Below, piece by piece: positions 1 to 10,167 of a stretch of DNA of 64,000 nucleotides; position 1 is the stretch's first letter, and every line of letters starts with the position of its first letter. This DNA is from Verrucomicrobia subdivision 3 bacterium UBA693 (lineage in GTDB: Bacteria; Verrucomicrobiota; Verrucomicrobiia; Limisphaerales; UBA8199). Where the stretch lies: the NCBI GenBank assembly GCA_002298785.1, contig DBMR01000110.1:1-64000 (forward strand). The letters run 5' to 3'. The notes under the pieces were generated by a model. The model searched no databases, was not told the DNA's origin, and was given only the letters and a program-made list of their open reading frames with translations. A program made the position numbers and the translations under genes.

Positions 1-234
1 GAGTATTCAGGCGGACCATCAGAAAGCGCATTGCAACTGGGAGCGAGGATTTGGAAATGCGCAAGTTATTATTGTGGAGTTATTTATTGATTATTTGCGG
101 AGGGTAATCTTCCGGTGACTTCCGCCTTTGGGGCGCTACAAGTTGGCCGCAGGTGATTTGAGGCCAGCAGGTTCGTATCCGTATGACTTCATCCGGGGCT
201 TGAAATCCTGCGTGCGACGTGGGAAAACGCTGGC
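1..234. other. 5' edge region without assigned gene
   Basis: The first 234 bases contain no reading frame that I can support. The window may begin inside the tail of an upstream gene, since all three forward frames stay open for about 90-115 bases before a stop, but the peptides are too short to recognise. No convincing promoter or ribosome binding site for the following gene is visible. Confidence 0.3.
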
Positions 235-1194
235 ATGCAAACACAAGGCATGGATCGGCGCTCCTTTCTGCGCGGCAGCGCTGGGATATTGGCGGCGGTG
301 GCGGTGCAACCGCTGTTCCCTGGAACCATTTTTGGGGCAAATGCCGCCGGTGCGGTCCGGTTGGGTGGACCGGTATTTGATGCGCCGGGCGATCCGGAGG
401 GCTTGGCCCTGGCCCATCGGCAGTTGGGTTATCGAGCGGCGTATTGCCCGGGGGTTTCCCTCAATGATGAAGCCAGGATTCGGGCTTTTGCGGACGCGTT
501 TGCCCGCCAGGACGTGGTGATTGCCGAAGTGGGGCGGTGGGTCAACCTATTGGACGCGGATGGGGAGCAGCGTCGCAAGAACTTGCAGGCGGTTACGGAC
601 GGTTTGGCTCTGGCCGACGCCATTGGGGCGCGTTGCTGCGTTGATATTGCTGGTTCGTTTAATCCAACCTCCTGGTTTGGACCTGATCCTCGCAACCTGG
701 GCAAAGAACATTTTGACGCCAGCGTTGAAAACGCGCGGAAGATAATCGATGCCGTTAAGCCAAGGCGGGCGAAGTTTTGCTATGAGATGATGGGGTGGTC
801 CTGGCCGCACAGCCCCGAGGCTTGTGTGAAGATGGTCAAGGCGGTGGATCGCAAGAGTTTCGGGGTGCATCTCGATCCGTGTAACCTGGTCAATTCACCG
901 GAAAAGTTCTACGACAACACCGCCTTGCTCAATGAATGTTTCGACAAGCTGGGCAAGTGGATCGTGAGCTGCCACGCCAAAGATCTGGCGTGGGAAGTGG
1001 AAATGAATGTCCATTTCAAGGAGGTGATTCCCGGACGGGGCAAGCTGGACTATGCCACCTACTTGCGTCGCCTGGCGCAGTTACCGCAAAAGCCGCCGTT
1101 AATGCTGGAGCACTTAAACGGTGCGGCAGAATACCGGGAGGCTCGGGAATTTGTGGTCAAGGCGGGCAAAGCCGCCGGGGTGAGCTTCGAGTAA
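235..1194 (+). CDS. Tat-exported sugar phosphate isomerase/epimerase-like TIM-barrel protein
   Basis: This 319-residue protein looks like an AP-endonuclease-2/xylose-isomerase-like TIM barrel, a family that isomerises or epimerises sugars. A twin-arginine signal is visible at the start (DRRSFLRG, Arg8-Arg9, then a hydrophobic stretch to about residue 35), so it should be exported folded. Candidate metal ligands are Glu184 (FCYEMMGW), Asp214 (GVHLDPCN), His247 (VSCHAKD) and Glu292 (MLEHL), the usual Glu/Asp/His/Glu pattern. A start at the internal ATG at 250 would leave the Tat motif intact and is equally possible. It stands alone and converges on the LarA-like gene with no spacer. The substrate cannot be deduced from sequence. 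Confidence 0.85.
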   Translation: MQTQGMDRRSFLRGSAGILAAVAVQPLFPGTIFGANAAGAVRLGGPVFDAPGDPEGLALAHRQLGYRAAYCPGVSLNDEARIRAFADAFARQDVVIAEVGRWVNLLDADGEQRRKNLQAVTDGLALADAIGARCCVDIAGSFNPTSWFGPDPRNLGKEHFDASVENARKIIDAVKPRRAKFCYEMMGWSWPHSPEACVKMVKAVDRKSFGVHLDPCNLVNSPEKFYDNTALLNECFDKLGKWIVSCHAKDLAWEVEMNVHFKEVIPGRGKLDYATYLRRLAQLPQKPPLMLEHLNGAAEYREAREFVVKAGKAAGVSFE

Positions 1195-2451
1195 TTAGAC
1201 GAGGTAGGGAATCGTCAATGGCCCCTGAGGCAGCACTGCGATGCGGGCATCGCCGGGCAGGTTCTGGATAGCGGCGCCGATATCTGCGCAAGGCTGGAGG
1301 TGTGCCCCTCTGGCTTGAGCCTCAGACAAGGAACTGTACAAGAGGACGCGGGCTTTGGCTTGGACCAGGGCCTGGATCTGAGCTTGCCATTGTTCAGGAA
1401 GGGGTGCGGGGGCGGAGGCCAGGAAAGCCAGGACAGCGGCTGGATCGGTGCCGCTCCGGAGGATGTTTTCGAAACTGGATCCAGAAGGCACACCCTGGCT
1501 GCATTCGCACGCCAGGATTAAAGTCCCGCCGGGGCGAACGATCCGCGCGGCGGCGGATAATCCCTTCACGCCCTGGTACAGATTCAGGTCGAGGGGAAAG
1601 CCGCTGTTGGTGGTAACCACGGTGTCGAAGAGCTGGGCTACCGGTTGCATCGCCGTTTTTCGCACGAATTCGCAACCAGCCCGGTGGGCTTCGACCAGGT
1701 GACCGGCGAACACCCCGGTAATTTGCCGGGCCTCGTTCATAGTCACATTGAGCAGGAAACTTGGCCCGGCTAGCAGCGCGATGTCTCGCAGCTCTTCCCA
1801 GAGCGCGTTGCCGTGGGTAATTCCGAAGGTGGCATTGGCATGCGAAATATGGTGGACGCCGTGATTATCGATCACTGTCTCCAGAGCGGCCACGCCCGGC
1901 ATGATACCCTTGGGTCCGCCGCTGAAGCCCGCAAAGAAATGCGGCTCGATGAAGCCGGTCACGATCCGGACGTCCGCCTCGACGAAGTGGCGATTGATCC
2001 GGGCCGGTCGACCGCGGCGGGTGACGCCTACCTGAACCAGTGCCTCTGGATTCTCCGGTTCATGATTCAGGACGCGGTAGCTGTTGACTACCGCCGGCGT
2101 CAGCATTTGCTCCAGCTCCGACCTGGAATTGGGCAGATGGGTGCCCAGTTGGTTCAGCAAGGTGATTTGTTCGCGTCGCACCCCGGCGGATTCCAGTTCC
2201 GCCAGCAGCCAGGGAATGATCCGTTCGTTGGGAGTCGCGCGCGTGCGGTCGGTGAAGAGAATGCAGATCCGAGCGCCAGGCTTTAACCACTGGGCGAGCG
2301 GGTTCGCTGCGATGGGATGACTCAACGCGTGGACCAGCGCCGCTCGTTCATTCGCCAACCCCGGTTGATGGCCTGGTTGAATGACTGTCGTCCGACCATC
2401 CGGGAAGTCCACCCCGATCACCCCGCGTCCATATGCGAGGTCGACGCGCAT
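1195..2451 (-). CDS. LarA-like nickel-pincer racemase/epimerase (DUF2088 family)
   Basis: This 418-residue protein matches the lactate racemase LarA family, cytoplasmic enzymes that use a nickel-pincer nucleotide to racemise or epimerise 2-hydroxyacids. The four key residues of Lactobacillus LarA, as I recall them (His108, His174, Lys184, His200), all have counterparts at a constant offset of three: His105 (GTHLP), His171 and Lys181 (EPHFFAGFSGGPK) and His197 (DNHG). The catalytic machinery therefore looks intact. The gene starts 3 bases after metF ends, so it is probably the last gene of a tolC-metF-larA transcript. No larB, larC or larE cofactor genes are in the window. Many LarA homologues act on substrates other than lactate, so I give no gene symbol. 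Confidence 0.88.
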   Translation of the reverse strand: MRVDLAYGRGVIGVDFPDGRTTVIQPGHQPGLANERAALVHALSHPIAANPLAQWLKPGARICILFTDRTRATPNERIIPWLLAELESAGVRREQITLLNQLGTHLPNSRSELEQMLTPAVVNSYRVLNHEPENPEALVQVGVTRRGRPARINRHFVEADVRIVTGFIEPHFFAGFSGGPKGIMPGVAALETVIDNHGVHHISHANATFGITHGNALWEELRDIALLAGPSFLLNVTMNEARQITGVFAGHLVEAHRAGCEFVRKTAMQPVAQLFDTVVTTNSGFPLDLNLYQGVKGLSAAARIVRPGGTLILACECSQGVPSGSSFENILRSGTDPAAVLAFLASAPAPLPEQWQAQIQALVQAKARVLLYSSLSEAQARGAHLQPCADIGAAIQNLPGDARIAVLPQGPLTIPYLV

Positions 2452-2454
2452 GGT

Positions 2455-3339
2455 TTAGCTCAGGCCGAGATTCCGCAGCACCCGCAGGGTGGAGGCGGAT
2501 TTGTTGAGACTGTAGAAATGCAGACCAGGTACTCCCGCCGCCAACAATTCTCGACATTGTTGTGAGGCGTACTCGATGCCAAACTCGGCGGCGGCGGCGT
2601 CATCGTGCTCCAGTTGTGCCAGGCGGGCTCCCAGAGCCGGGGGAATCTTCGCGCCGCAAAGTTGGGTAAATCTCCGGATTTGAGTCGCACTCAAGATGGA
2701 AATGACTCCGGGCACGATGGGCACGCGCACCCCGGCACGAGCCAGGTGATCGCGGAATTCAAAAAAGTCCGCGTTATCAAAAAAGAGCTGCGTAATGATG
2801 AAATCCGCTCCGGCTTCAACCTTGGTCTGGAGATGCCGCCAGTCCACGAACTTGCCTGGCTTGCAGGCAATGTGGCCTTCTGGAAAACCAGCCACGCCGA
2901 CCGAAAAATCGCCGCGGGCACGGGCAAACTCGACGAGTTGCGCCGCGTATTCGAACCCGCCCGGAGTGGTGCTAAATTCCGCGCCGTTGGGCGGGTCGCC
3001 TCGCAGGGCCAGGATGTTGCGGCAGCCCAACGCCTGAATCCGATCCAGCAATTCGCCCACCTGTTCGCGCGTATGGTTCACACAGGTCAGGTGTGCCAGG
3101 GCGGTGAGTTGATGGCGACGGGTCATTTGCTCGACCAGCATCAGCGTCTTTTCCCGGGTGCTGCCGCCCGCACCGTAAGTGACGGAGCAGTAATCCGACC
3201 TGGCCTGCAACAGGGCAGGGATGGTCTTTTCCAGGAGGTTGTGGTCGCCCTCTTCCGTCTTGGGAGGGAAAACTTCAAACGACACCACCGGACGGCGTTC
3301 GGCCGCCCGTTGGGCATAAATATCTCTGATGAGCCGCAT
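2455..3339 (-). CDS. metF: Methylenetetrahydrofolate reductase
   Basis: MetF is a cytoplasmic flavoenzyme that reduces 5,10-methylene-THF to 5-methyl-THF for methionine synthesis. The 294-residue length is typical of bacterial MetF. Visible signatures are SFEVFPPKTEEG near the N terminus (catalytic Glu22, equivalent to Glu28 of E. coli), VTYGAGGSTRE, HLTCVNHT and ILALRGDPP. It lies 23 bases downstream of the TolC gene and 3 bases upstream of the LarA-like gene on the same strand, so the three are probably co-transcribed. No SAM riboswitch fits in the short upstream gap. Confidence 0.96.
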   Translation of the reverse strand: MRLIRDIYAQRAAERRPVVSFEVFPPKTEEGDHNLLEKTIPALLQARSDYCSVTYGAGGSTREKTLMLVEQMTRRHQLTALAHLTCVNHTREQVGELLDRIQALGCRNILALRGDPPNGAEFSTTPGGFEYAAQLVEFARARGDFSVGVAGFPEGHIACKPGKFVDWRHLQTKVEAGADFIITQLFFDNADFFEFRDHLARAGVRVPIVPGVISILSATQIRRFTQLCGAKIPPALGARLAQLEHDDAAAAEFGIEYASQQCRELLAAGVPGLHFYSLNKSASTLRVLRNLGLS

Positions 3340-3362
3340 TCCGAGCCAGTATAGACAGCGGA

Positions 3363-4964
3363 TCAGCGGATATCCAGATTTATGTGGCGCCGCTCCAGGG
3401 CCGTGCCTTCGTATTGGGCGAGCATGGCCAGCGCGATATTATAATCAGCGAGGGCGCGAATCTCCGACGAGCGCGCCGTGGTCAAGTCGCGTTGGAGTCG
3501 CAGTACTTCGAAGCTGGTGCTCTTGCCGCTGGCCAGTTTCTTCTGCTCGGCCTCGAGCGCGGCTTCGGCATAAACGCGGGCTTCCCGGGTGGCGCCCACG
3601 CGTTGGAAGCTGGTGTTGACGGTGGCGATGGCGTTTTCGATTTGGATCAGCACCCCTTGCTCCAATTGCCGCAAGGTCAGGGCAATCTGTTCCTTGGTCG
3701 CCTTGGCGGACCGGTAATTGTTGCGATTGGCGGTTTGAGTCAGCGGCATGTTGAGCTGCGCGCCATAAGACCAAAACGGATTATCACCAGAGCCAAACTG
3801 GTTGAATAACCCACCATAATCCAGCGACGAGGCGGCATGTCCGTAGGTCCCGATGACATCCAATTGGGGCAAAATCTGGTTTTTCGAAAATTTCACGATA
3901 TAACCCTGCTTTTCCAGGCTCAACCGTTGCTGGACCAGGTCCGGACGCAGCCGCAGGCCGTTTTGCCACGCTTCCTGCAGGTCAAATTTCTGCGGCACGG
4001 CTACCAGGGCGAGCGTCGGTTGAACCAGGACCTTGGCCCACTTCGAGTAATCGTCGCTCAGCAGGTTTTTCAGGACTCGCTGCGCGGTTTCTTCGCTACC
4101 CATGGCCGCGAGCAAATCTGCCCGGCTGCTGGCTGCCTGCGCTTCGGATTGCTTTTCATCCAACGGCGCCATGGCTCCGACCTCGACACGCTTGCGGTTT
4201 TCCGCCAGCAGGCGCTCGGCGAGTTCCAGGGCCTTTTGCTGCACGCGCACGCTGTCCTGCGCGTAAATCAGGTTGTAATAGGCGATTTCCGCCGCGGTGA
4301 CCGTGGTAATAATCTGGTTGCGCAGTTCCCAATCGGAAATCTGGACGTTTTTCTTATCGAGATAAATCTGGAGCCGTGCTGAGTCGACCATGAATCCGCG
4401 CAGCAAGGGTTGGCGCAATTGCAGCGCGCCCGCTGAACCACTGAAGTTCTCGAAGGAAGTGCGGGTGGCGACGGTGGGGTAATTGGTGCCGAGATAGGAA
4501 ATGGTATTTCCGGAGGTGATATCCTGGAAACTGTTGGTGACTACGATTGGCCGGGAAGTGTCCGAGGCGAGCGAGGGCCGGGTGCCGTAGGCGTCACTCA
4601 CGCTGCCACCAAGATTGTAGGTCATGCCCCAGGGGGTCAGTCCCTGAAAGCCAGCGGAGAAACTGTCGACTTCGGTTTCGTTCCCCACGTAGGGACGACC
4701 CTGTGGATCGAGCCCTCCAGGGGAGAGTGAGTATTGGTGCTGGCCGCCAATCGAAAGGGTCGGGTCGTAGGCGCCATAGTCCGCACGCAACGAGTAACGG
4801 GCAATTTCCGGCGATTGACGCCGAATTTGGATATCCAGGTTATGTTGGAGCGCGACCTCGATGCACTCTTCCAACGACAGCTTGCGCGTAACCTGATCCT
4901 CCGTCTGCCCCAGCGCCACCGTGGCCGCGGCCAGCAGTGTTATTCCGATGCTAAAAATTCTCAT
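3363..4964 (-). CDS. TolC-family outer membrane efflux protein
   Basis: This is an outer membrane channel component of an efflux pump or type I secretion system, about 533 residues long. The ATG at 4964 is preferred over an upstream one at 5015 because it opens directly into a Sec signal peptide (MRIFSIGITLLAAATVALGQ). Two outer-membrane-efflux repeats follow: LSLEECIEVALQHNLDIQI begins the first, and the second lies in the C-terminal half after the LRLRPDLVQQRLSLEKQ helix. Long Ala/Glu/Gln-rich stretches fit the periplasmic coiled-coil barrel. No adaptor or inner-membrane pump gene is adjacent, so its partner must be encoded elsewhere. Confidence 0.92.
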   Translation of the reverse strand: MRIFSIGITLLAAATVALGQTEDQVTRKLSLEECIEVALQHNLDIQIRRQSPEIARYSLRADYGAYDPTLSIGGQHQYSLSPGGLDPQGRPYVGNETEVDSFSAGFQGLTPWGMTYNLGGSVSDAYGTRPSLASDTSRPIVVTNSFQDITSGNTISYLGTNYPTVATRTSFENFSGSAGALQLRQPLLRGFMVDSARLQIYLDKKNVQISDWELRNQIITTVTAAEIAYYNLIYAQDSVRVQQKALELAERLLAENRKRVEVGAMAPLDEKQSEAQAASSRADLLAAMGSEETAQRVLKNLLSDDYSKWAKVLVQPTLALVAVPQKFDLQEAWQNGLRLRPDLVQQRLSLEKQGYIVKFSKNQILPQLDVIGTYGHAASSLDYGGLFNQFGSGDNPFWSYGAQLNMPLTQTANRNNYRSAKATKEQIALTLRQLEQGVLIQIENAIATVNTSFQRVGATREARVYAEAALEAEQKKLASGKSTSFEVLRLQRDLTTARSSEIRALADYNIALAMLAQYEGTALERRHINLDIR

Positions 4965-5012
4965 TGAACTGAAATCTTGGGATATTTCCACCATGACGTC
5001 AAACAATAGCCG

Positions 5013-5040
5013 CAACCTAAAAGGCGCTCGGAAAGCGCCT
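5013..5040 (-). terminator. Rho-independent terminator after tsaC
   Basis: On the minus strand a 7-bp hairpin (AGGCGCT / AGCGCCT, arms 5034-5040 and 5022-5028, 5-base loop) is followed by TTTTAGGTT. It lies between the end of tsaC and the start of tolC and should separate the two transcripts. Confidence 0.65.
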
Positions 5041-5089
5041 CAAAGTTCCTGGTTTGGACGGGATTTTCGTCCCACAAATTCATTCCGGC

Positions 5090-6085
<996 letters not shown>

Positions 6086-6230
6086 CAATTCAGCTACTTG
6101 GGCTCTTCCAGCTTTCACTGACCTTACTATACGGGTTCTGGACGGCTGGAGTAACGCCGAATGTAGCGGCTGAGCGTCCGTAACTTGATTGCCGCTTGGA
6201 GTTTTTCGGGGCTCGCCTATCATTCCGCCC

Positions 6231-7286
6231 GTGCTCGATACCTTGTCCGAACAATTGAAGCGTGGCGCGCACCTGACTCGAAACCAGGTGCGGGACGCGG
6301 TTGCCTGCCTCACGGATGAACAGATTGCTATCGCGGTCAAAGCCGAATTTTTGACGGCCTTGGCACGCAAAGGCGAGACCACGGAGGAGATCGCGGCGTT
6401 TGTGCAGGAAATGCGAGCCCGCAGTGTGCGGCCGGTGTTGGACGCCAGTCTGCGGGTGGGTGCGTTGCTGGATGTGGTGGGTACCGGCGGCGATCGCCTG
6501 AGCACGTTCAATATCTCCACGACCGTCGCATTGCTCGCGTCTGCGGCGGGCGCCCTGGTGGCCAAACATGGAAACCGTGCCAGCACTTCCCCCATTGGCA
6601 GCGCGGATGTCATGGAAGCCCTGGGCATCCCATTTGACCTCGGGCCGGAGGAAATCGGCGGTTTTCTGGCCAAACACGGTTTCGCTTTCTTCTTCGCGCC
6701 GAAGTACCATCCTGCCTTCCGGCACATTATTCCGGCCCGAAAGCTCTGTGCCGAGCGAGGGCAGGGGACCATCTTCAATTTTCTCGGGCCATTGTTGAAC
6801 CCGGCGGCGCCCGGCGCCACGCTGGTGGGGGTGCCCAAACCCGAGTTGTGTGAACCGTTCGCCCGGGTGCTTCAATCCGTCGGTGTGCGCCGCGCCATGA
6901 TCGTGTGCGGGGCGGTGCCGATGGACGATGGGACGGTGCGCTACCTGGACGAGTTCTCAACGCTCGGGCCGACGACAATCGCGGAGTTTTATCAGGAACA
7001 CGGCCTGTCCGTTTCAGTATTGCAGCCTGAGGCGTTCCCGGTACAACCGGCGCGATTGGCGGACTTGAAAGGCGGCGGACGCGAGGAGAACGCCAATTTC
7101 ATTCGAGGGGTGTTGGCGGGCAAAGACCGGGGCCCGCGTCGGGATATCGTCCTGTTAAACGCGGCGGCGGCCCTGCTGGTGGCGGACAAGGCGCCGAACT
7201 TGACCGCGGGCTGGGAATTGGCGGCCGAAGTCATCGATAGTGGACGGGCCTGGCGCAAATATCAGGAATTGAGCACGGTTCGTTAA
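6231..7286 (+). CDS. trpD: Anthranilate phosphoribosyltransferase
   Basis: TrpD transfers phosphoribose from PRPP to anthranilate in tryptophan synthesis, in the cytoplasm. I choose the GTG at 6231 (protein begins VLDTLSEQLKRG, 351 residues) because homologues start near here; a TTG at 6189 would add 14 unlikely residues. The PRPP loop GTGGD is at residues 84-88, followed by FNIST and KHGNR (112-116). The usual SSKSGSADV segment reads TSPIGSADV, so the conserved Lys-Ser pair is Pro-Ile here. The C-terminal RGVLAGKDRGPRRDIVLLNAA segment is typical. It is not next to other trp genes. A trpD-like paralogue cannot be excluded because of the altered segment. Confidence 0.92.
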   Translation: MLDTLSEQLKRGAHLTRNQVRDAVACLTDEQIAIAVKAEFLTALARKGETTEEIAAFVQEMRARSVRPVLDASLRVGALLDVVGTGGDRLSTFNISTTVALLASAAGALVAKHGNRASTSPIGSADVMEALGIPFDLGPEEIGGFLAKHGFAFFFAPKYHPAFRHIIPARKLCAERGQGTIFNFLGPLLNPAAPGATLVGVPKPELCEPFARVLQSVGVRRAMIVCGAVPMDDGTVRYLDEFSTLGPTTIAEFYQEHGLSVSVLQPEAFPVQPARLADLKGGGREENANFIRGVLAGKDRGPRRDIVLLNAAAALLVADKAPNLTAGWELAAEVIDSGRAWRKYQELSTVR

Positions 7287-7328
7287 TAGCGGTGCAGGCA
7301 ACGAGCGAACCTTCAACGAAGCTAAGGC

Positions 7329-9062
7329 TTAATCGGCGGAGACTACGCTCCATTTGCTCCGTACTAGTTTCCGTACTTGCGGGGTGGCGGGCGGCAATTT
7401 GGTGTAGTCCAAAAAATTCAGGTCAAACGCCCATTTGCGTGTGGGGGCATTGTAATATGTCCCGGTTTGGACCCAAAAATTTGTGGCATAGCGACTGGGA
7501 AACATTACCACCATTGAGCCGTTATAAGTGAAAGACACGCCGCTCCAATTCTCGAGGAAGCGGGGAAAATTCTCCACACCACCGCTATAGTGTTTGGTGC
7601 CTGCCGCGTTGGTGGTCTGCACGATTCCTGCAAGGAAGGCGGCATTCACGGTGGTATTGACCGGGTTGCGGGTCGAAAGCGCACCCGCGCCGGAGGCGTC
7701 GGACCAATTGTCTGAGAGTATGGTGATGGAGTCCGCGAGCAGCGAGGCCGGTTTAGTGGAAGCAGTGTTGGTCAATCCGACGGTCACATCCGGAGCGTTA
7801 AAATGACCTTTTACATACAAGGGCAAGGGAGTGGCCACGGTCAGGCCGCTGGGGGGAAGGTAGCGGCCGTTGACGATTCGGACGGCTGGCAATTTGGAGC
7901 CCGCGTTGCGGAGGTCATTTACGTAAAGCGAGTTAATGTTGTGGCCCATCTTTATTTTCGCGAGATCATTCTCACCCTTGCCGGTGGCGGCGTTGGTGAG
8001 CCAGGAGTTTAGCTTCGTGACATCCACTTCCGTCAGCAGGGTATTTTTCCCCTCCCTTGCGTCGTAAAAGGTGGTGTTGGTGGCGATAAAAGAAAACGCG
8101 GCATTTGTGGTGCCCGGGTTGAGATCCGGGGTCAAGGTGGTGAAACCGTCCCAATCGCCGGCTTTCACTATGACATTGGTCGCCGTCGTCGTGACGATGA
8201 GGTCACACTTGTTGTAATAGCGCTCCGAGCCAGTCGTCGATAGCGGGCTTTCTCCAAACGGTGGCACGTCGAGGATCCCTTGCACGGCCGCAGGATTGTT
8301 GTTGGTGGCGATCGGCAGCATCAGTGAGCTCACTCCGTCGGTGTGCTGTTTGCTGAATGTTATGGTACCATTGCCGGGTGGGGTTGGATCATCTGGAGCG
8401 CGGTTCGTGTAGATACGACCAGTCGCGCCTACGTCGTCCAAGTACGCCAACGCCGCTCCTGGCCGAGTGTAAATGTTGGCATTGCCGTGGACTTTGCCGG
8501 TGATGTTCATATTCGCCCCGGGGTTTATTTCCAAGTCCATGGCGTAGAAGATCGCGAACTGGAACACGGGGATGGTGGCGAGCTGAAAATCCTGCTGGAC
8601 CGCGGCCTTGATATCGTAGCGGCTGTCAAGAGATTTGGCCTTGCCACGCACCAGGCAGCCGTAAGCCAGCCCATATAAACCTGTAAACTGCGAGTCCAGA
8701 TTAGTCATCATCATCGATTTCGTGGTACTGACCTGAGTGCGATTCAAGTTGCCATCTGAATCGCGGAACTCGTAGTGGGTGGCCCACTCATTGGTTGGCA
8801 CCTTGGTGCTGTAATTCTCCAGGTGAGTCGGATCAAAGCTCTGTTTCAAAAAATCGCGGGTCATATAAGCGATTGAGACCTCGGAAGCCGCCTCGGCGGC
8901 CGCAACTGCTTTGACGTAAGTGTTGTTGCGTTCGTTGATGACAGTCGATTGAGCGGCCCATTTGGCGGCACCTGCGAACAGGGACAAGCTGAGGGCGGCC
9001 ATGATCATGACCAGCCAAATGGTGTATCCTTTGGGCTGAACTTTGGGGAACAAGACGCGCAT
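7329..9062 (-). CDS. GspK/PilX-like pseudopilin, triad 1
   Basis: This is a 577-residue membrane-anchored protein, third gene of a three-gene pseudopilin operon. It starts with a prepilin-type leader ending PKG at residue 12; cleavage would expose YTIWL followed by a hydrophobic helix to about residue 35. Position +5 of the mature protein is Leu instead of the glutamate conserved in most pilins. This is a hallmark of GspK, the tip subunit of type II secretion pseudopili. The large C-terminal part is extracytoplasmic, Asn/Thr-rich, and has no motif I can name. The gene begins 27 bases after the J-like gene. It probably caps a pseudopilus, but that is inference from order and N terminus. Confidence 0.75.
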   Translation of the reverse strand: MRVLFPKVQPKGYTIWLVMIMAALSLSLFAGAAKWAAQSTVINERNNTYVKAVAAAEAASEVSIAYMTRDFLKQSFDPTHLENYSTKVPTNEWATHYEFRDSDGNLNRTQVSTTKSMMMTNLDSQFTGLYGLAYGCLVRGKAKSLDSRYDIKAAVQQDFQLATIPVFQFAIFYAMDLEINPGANMNITGKVHGNANIYTRPGAALAYLDDVGATGRIYTNRAPDDPTPPGNGTITFSKQHTDGVSSLMLPIATNNNPAAVQGILDVPPFGESPLSTTGSERYYNKCDLIVTTTATNVIVKAGDWDGFTTLTPDLNPGTTNAAFSFIATNTTFYDAREGKNTLLTEVDVTKLNSWLTNAATGKGENDLAKIKMGHNINSLYVNDLRNAGSKLPAVRIVNGRYLPPSGLTVATPLPLYVKGHFNAPDVTVGLTNTASTKPASLLADSITILSDNWSDASGAGALSTRNPVNTTVNAAFLAGIVQTTNAAGTKHYSGGVENFPRFLENWSGVSFTYNGSMVVMFPSRYATNFWVQTGTYYNAPTRKWAFDLNFLDYTKLPPATPQVRKLVRSKWSVVSAD

Positions 9063-9089
9063 GATAAAGAAGTGGGTTTACGCGGTGAA

Positions 9090-9698
9090 TTATTCGATGC
9101 TCCGACGGCTAATGCGGGTCTGGAGCCGGTAATAGTCGTAATAACCTCCGGAACTGGCGGAGGCGGTCGGGAATTCCCATTGGTAGAACTCGAGGGTCAT
9201 TTTGATGACCCGGCAGTTCAGATCATTGGTGAGCACATTGCCTAAATAATCTTCCGCCGAAAAAACCATGGTGTTGGTGATGTAATTGGCAATCACGTCG
9301 ACGCGGTTGCCTGCGGCTCGCTTGAGTTTTCCCACGGAGGGATCCAGCCAGTAGACGGTAAAATTGTTCGTATCGGTGGTGGGGAAGATCTTGAGCGCGT
9401 TGCCATTCTGCAGGCCTCCGGTGGCCAAACTGTCAAAATTGGTTCCAGTGCGGACGCCCACATCAAGGCGTTTGCCCTGGCGGATTTCGTCTCGTACGCG
9501 ATTCAAGGCGGCGCGGGCGCCATGACTCGCGCTGAGCTTCGTGGCCGCGATATTGAACATCTTCATCCCCATTATGTGCGAAGTCACTATGCAAACCACC
9601 AACAAGGAAAACACCGCCATTGAGGTCAGCATCTCAGTCAGGGTAAATCCCATGACCACGACGGCGGCCCGGGGCGGAGAGGGACTTCTGGTTTTCAT
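9090..9698 (-). CDS. GspJ/PilW-like pseudopilin, triad 1
   Basis: This 202-residue minor pseudopilin has a prepilin leader ending VVVMG at residue 17, followed by FTLTEMLTSMAVFSLL. Glu at mature position +5 and Phe at +1 are both present, so it should be cleaved and N-methylated by the prepilin peptidase. The start at 9698 overlaps the stop of the preceding gene by four bases (ATGA), which implies translational coupling; the frame open to 9782 is upstream read-through. It is the middle gene of an I-J-K order like that of type II secretion operons. The C-terminal domain, with VIKMTLEFYQWEFP, resembles the beta-rich domain of PilW/GspJ-type proteins. Confidence 0.82.
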   Translation of the reverse strand: MKTRSPSPPRAAVVVMGFTLTEMLTSMAVFSLLVVCIVTSHIMGMKMFNIAATKLSASHGARAALNRVRDEIRQGKRLDVGVRTGTNFDSLATGGLQNGNALKIFPTTDTNNFTVYWLDPSVGKLKRAAGNRVDVIANYITNTMVFSAEDYLGNVLTNDLNCRVIKMTLEFYQWEFPTASASSGGYYDYYRLQTRISRRSIE

Positions 9699-10147
9699 TG
9701 GTCGGCCCCGCGCAGGGTGATGACAGTGTTGGTAAAAGGCCCCCGGATGCTGGCGCCTCGCGCTGGCAGACACCAGACGCAATCTGTCTGGAGTTGACGC
9801 AGTGGCGGCGTTGTGGAGACATTGATGATGCTTATGTAGTTGGTGGCCAAAACCGGGGTGCCGGAAATCGGGACATCCAATTGCTCGATTATCTGGTAAT
9901 TGGTGGTCCCCAGTTGGTCAATCGCAGGCCATGCCAGTGGGTCCCATTTGGCACTGCGGGCCTGTTCCACACCCTGCATCGCCAGTGATTGCGCGGCCAG
10001 TGAGTAGGAACTCCATTCCGCCCGGTCGGTAACCTGCACATAGCCTTTGAGAATACCGCCAAAGACCAACCCTCCAATCGCCATCGAAATCACCACTTCC
10101 GCCAGCGTGAAACCGCCGTTTCTTAATTTGGGTGTTGTCCCTGACAT
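9695..10147 (-). CDS. GspI/PilV-like pseudopilin, triad 1
   Basis: This is a 150-residue minor pseudopilin and the first gene of the operon. A 12-residue leader ends in NGG, followed by FTLAEVVISMAIGGLVFGG, a textbook class III prepilin signal with Glu at +5. The ATG at 10147 is preferred because a 12-residue leader is normal and the longer frame to 10210 would overrun the sigma-54-like promoter. Like GspI, it would sit in the pseudopilus tip complex with the J- and K-like partners. The start codon lies only about 10 bases from the predicted transcription start, and no Shine-Dalgarno sequence is visible. Confidence 0.82.
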   Translation of the reverse strand: MSGTTPKLRNGGFTLAEVVISMAIGGLVFGGILKGYVQVTDRAEWSSYSLAAQSLAMQGVEQARSAKWDPLAWPAIDQLGTTNYQIIEQLDVPISGTPVLATNYISIINVSTTPPLRQLQTDCVWCLPARGASIRGPFTNTVITLRGADQ

Positions 10148-10167
10148 AATACAGTAGACCAAGTCGA

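Noticed and set aside
2605..3354. 249-codon plus-strand frame
   Set aside because: Antisense to metF, which is unambiguous.
6086..6838. N-terminal extension of the TsaC frame
   Set aside because: Antisense to trpD; the YrdC domain begins right after the ATG at 6085.
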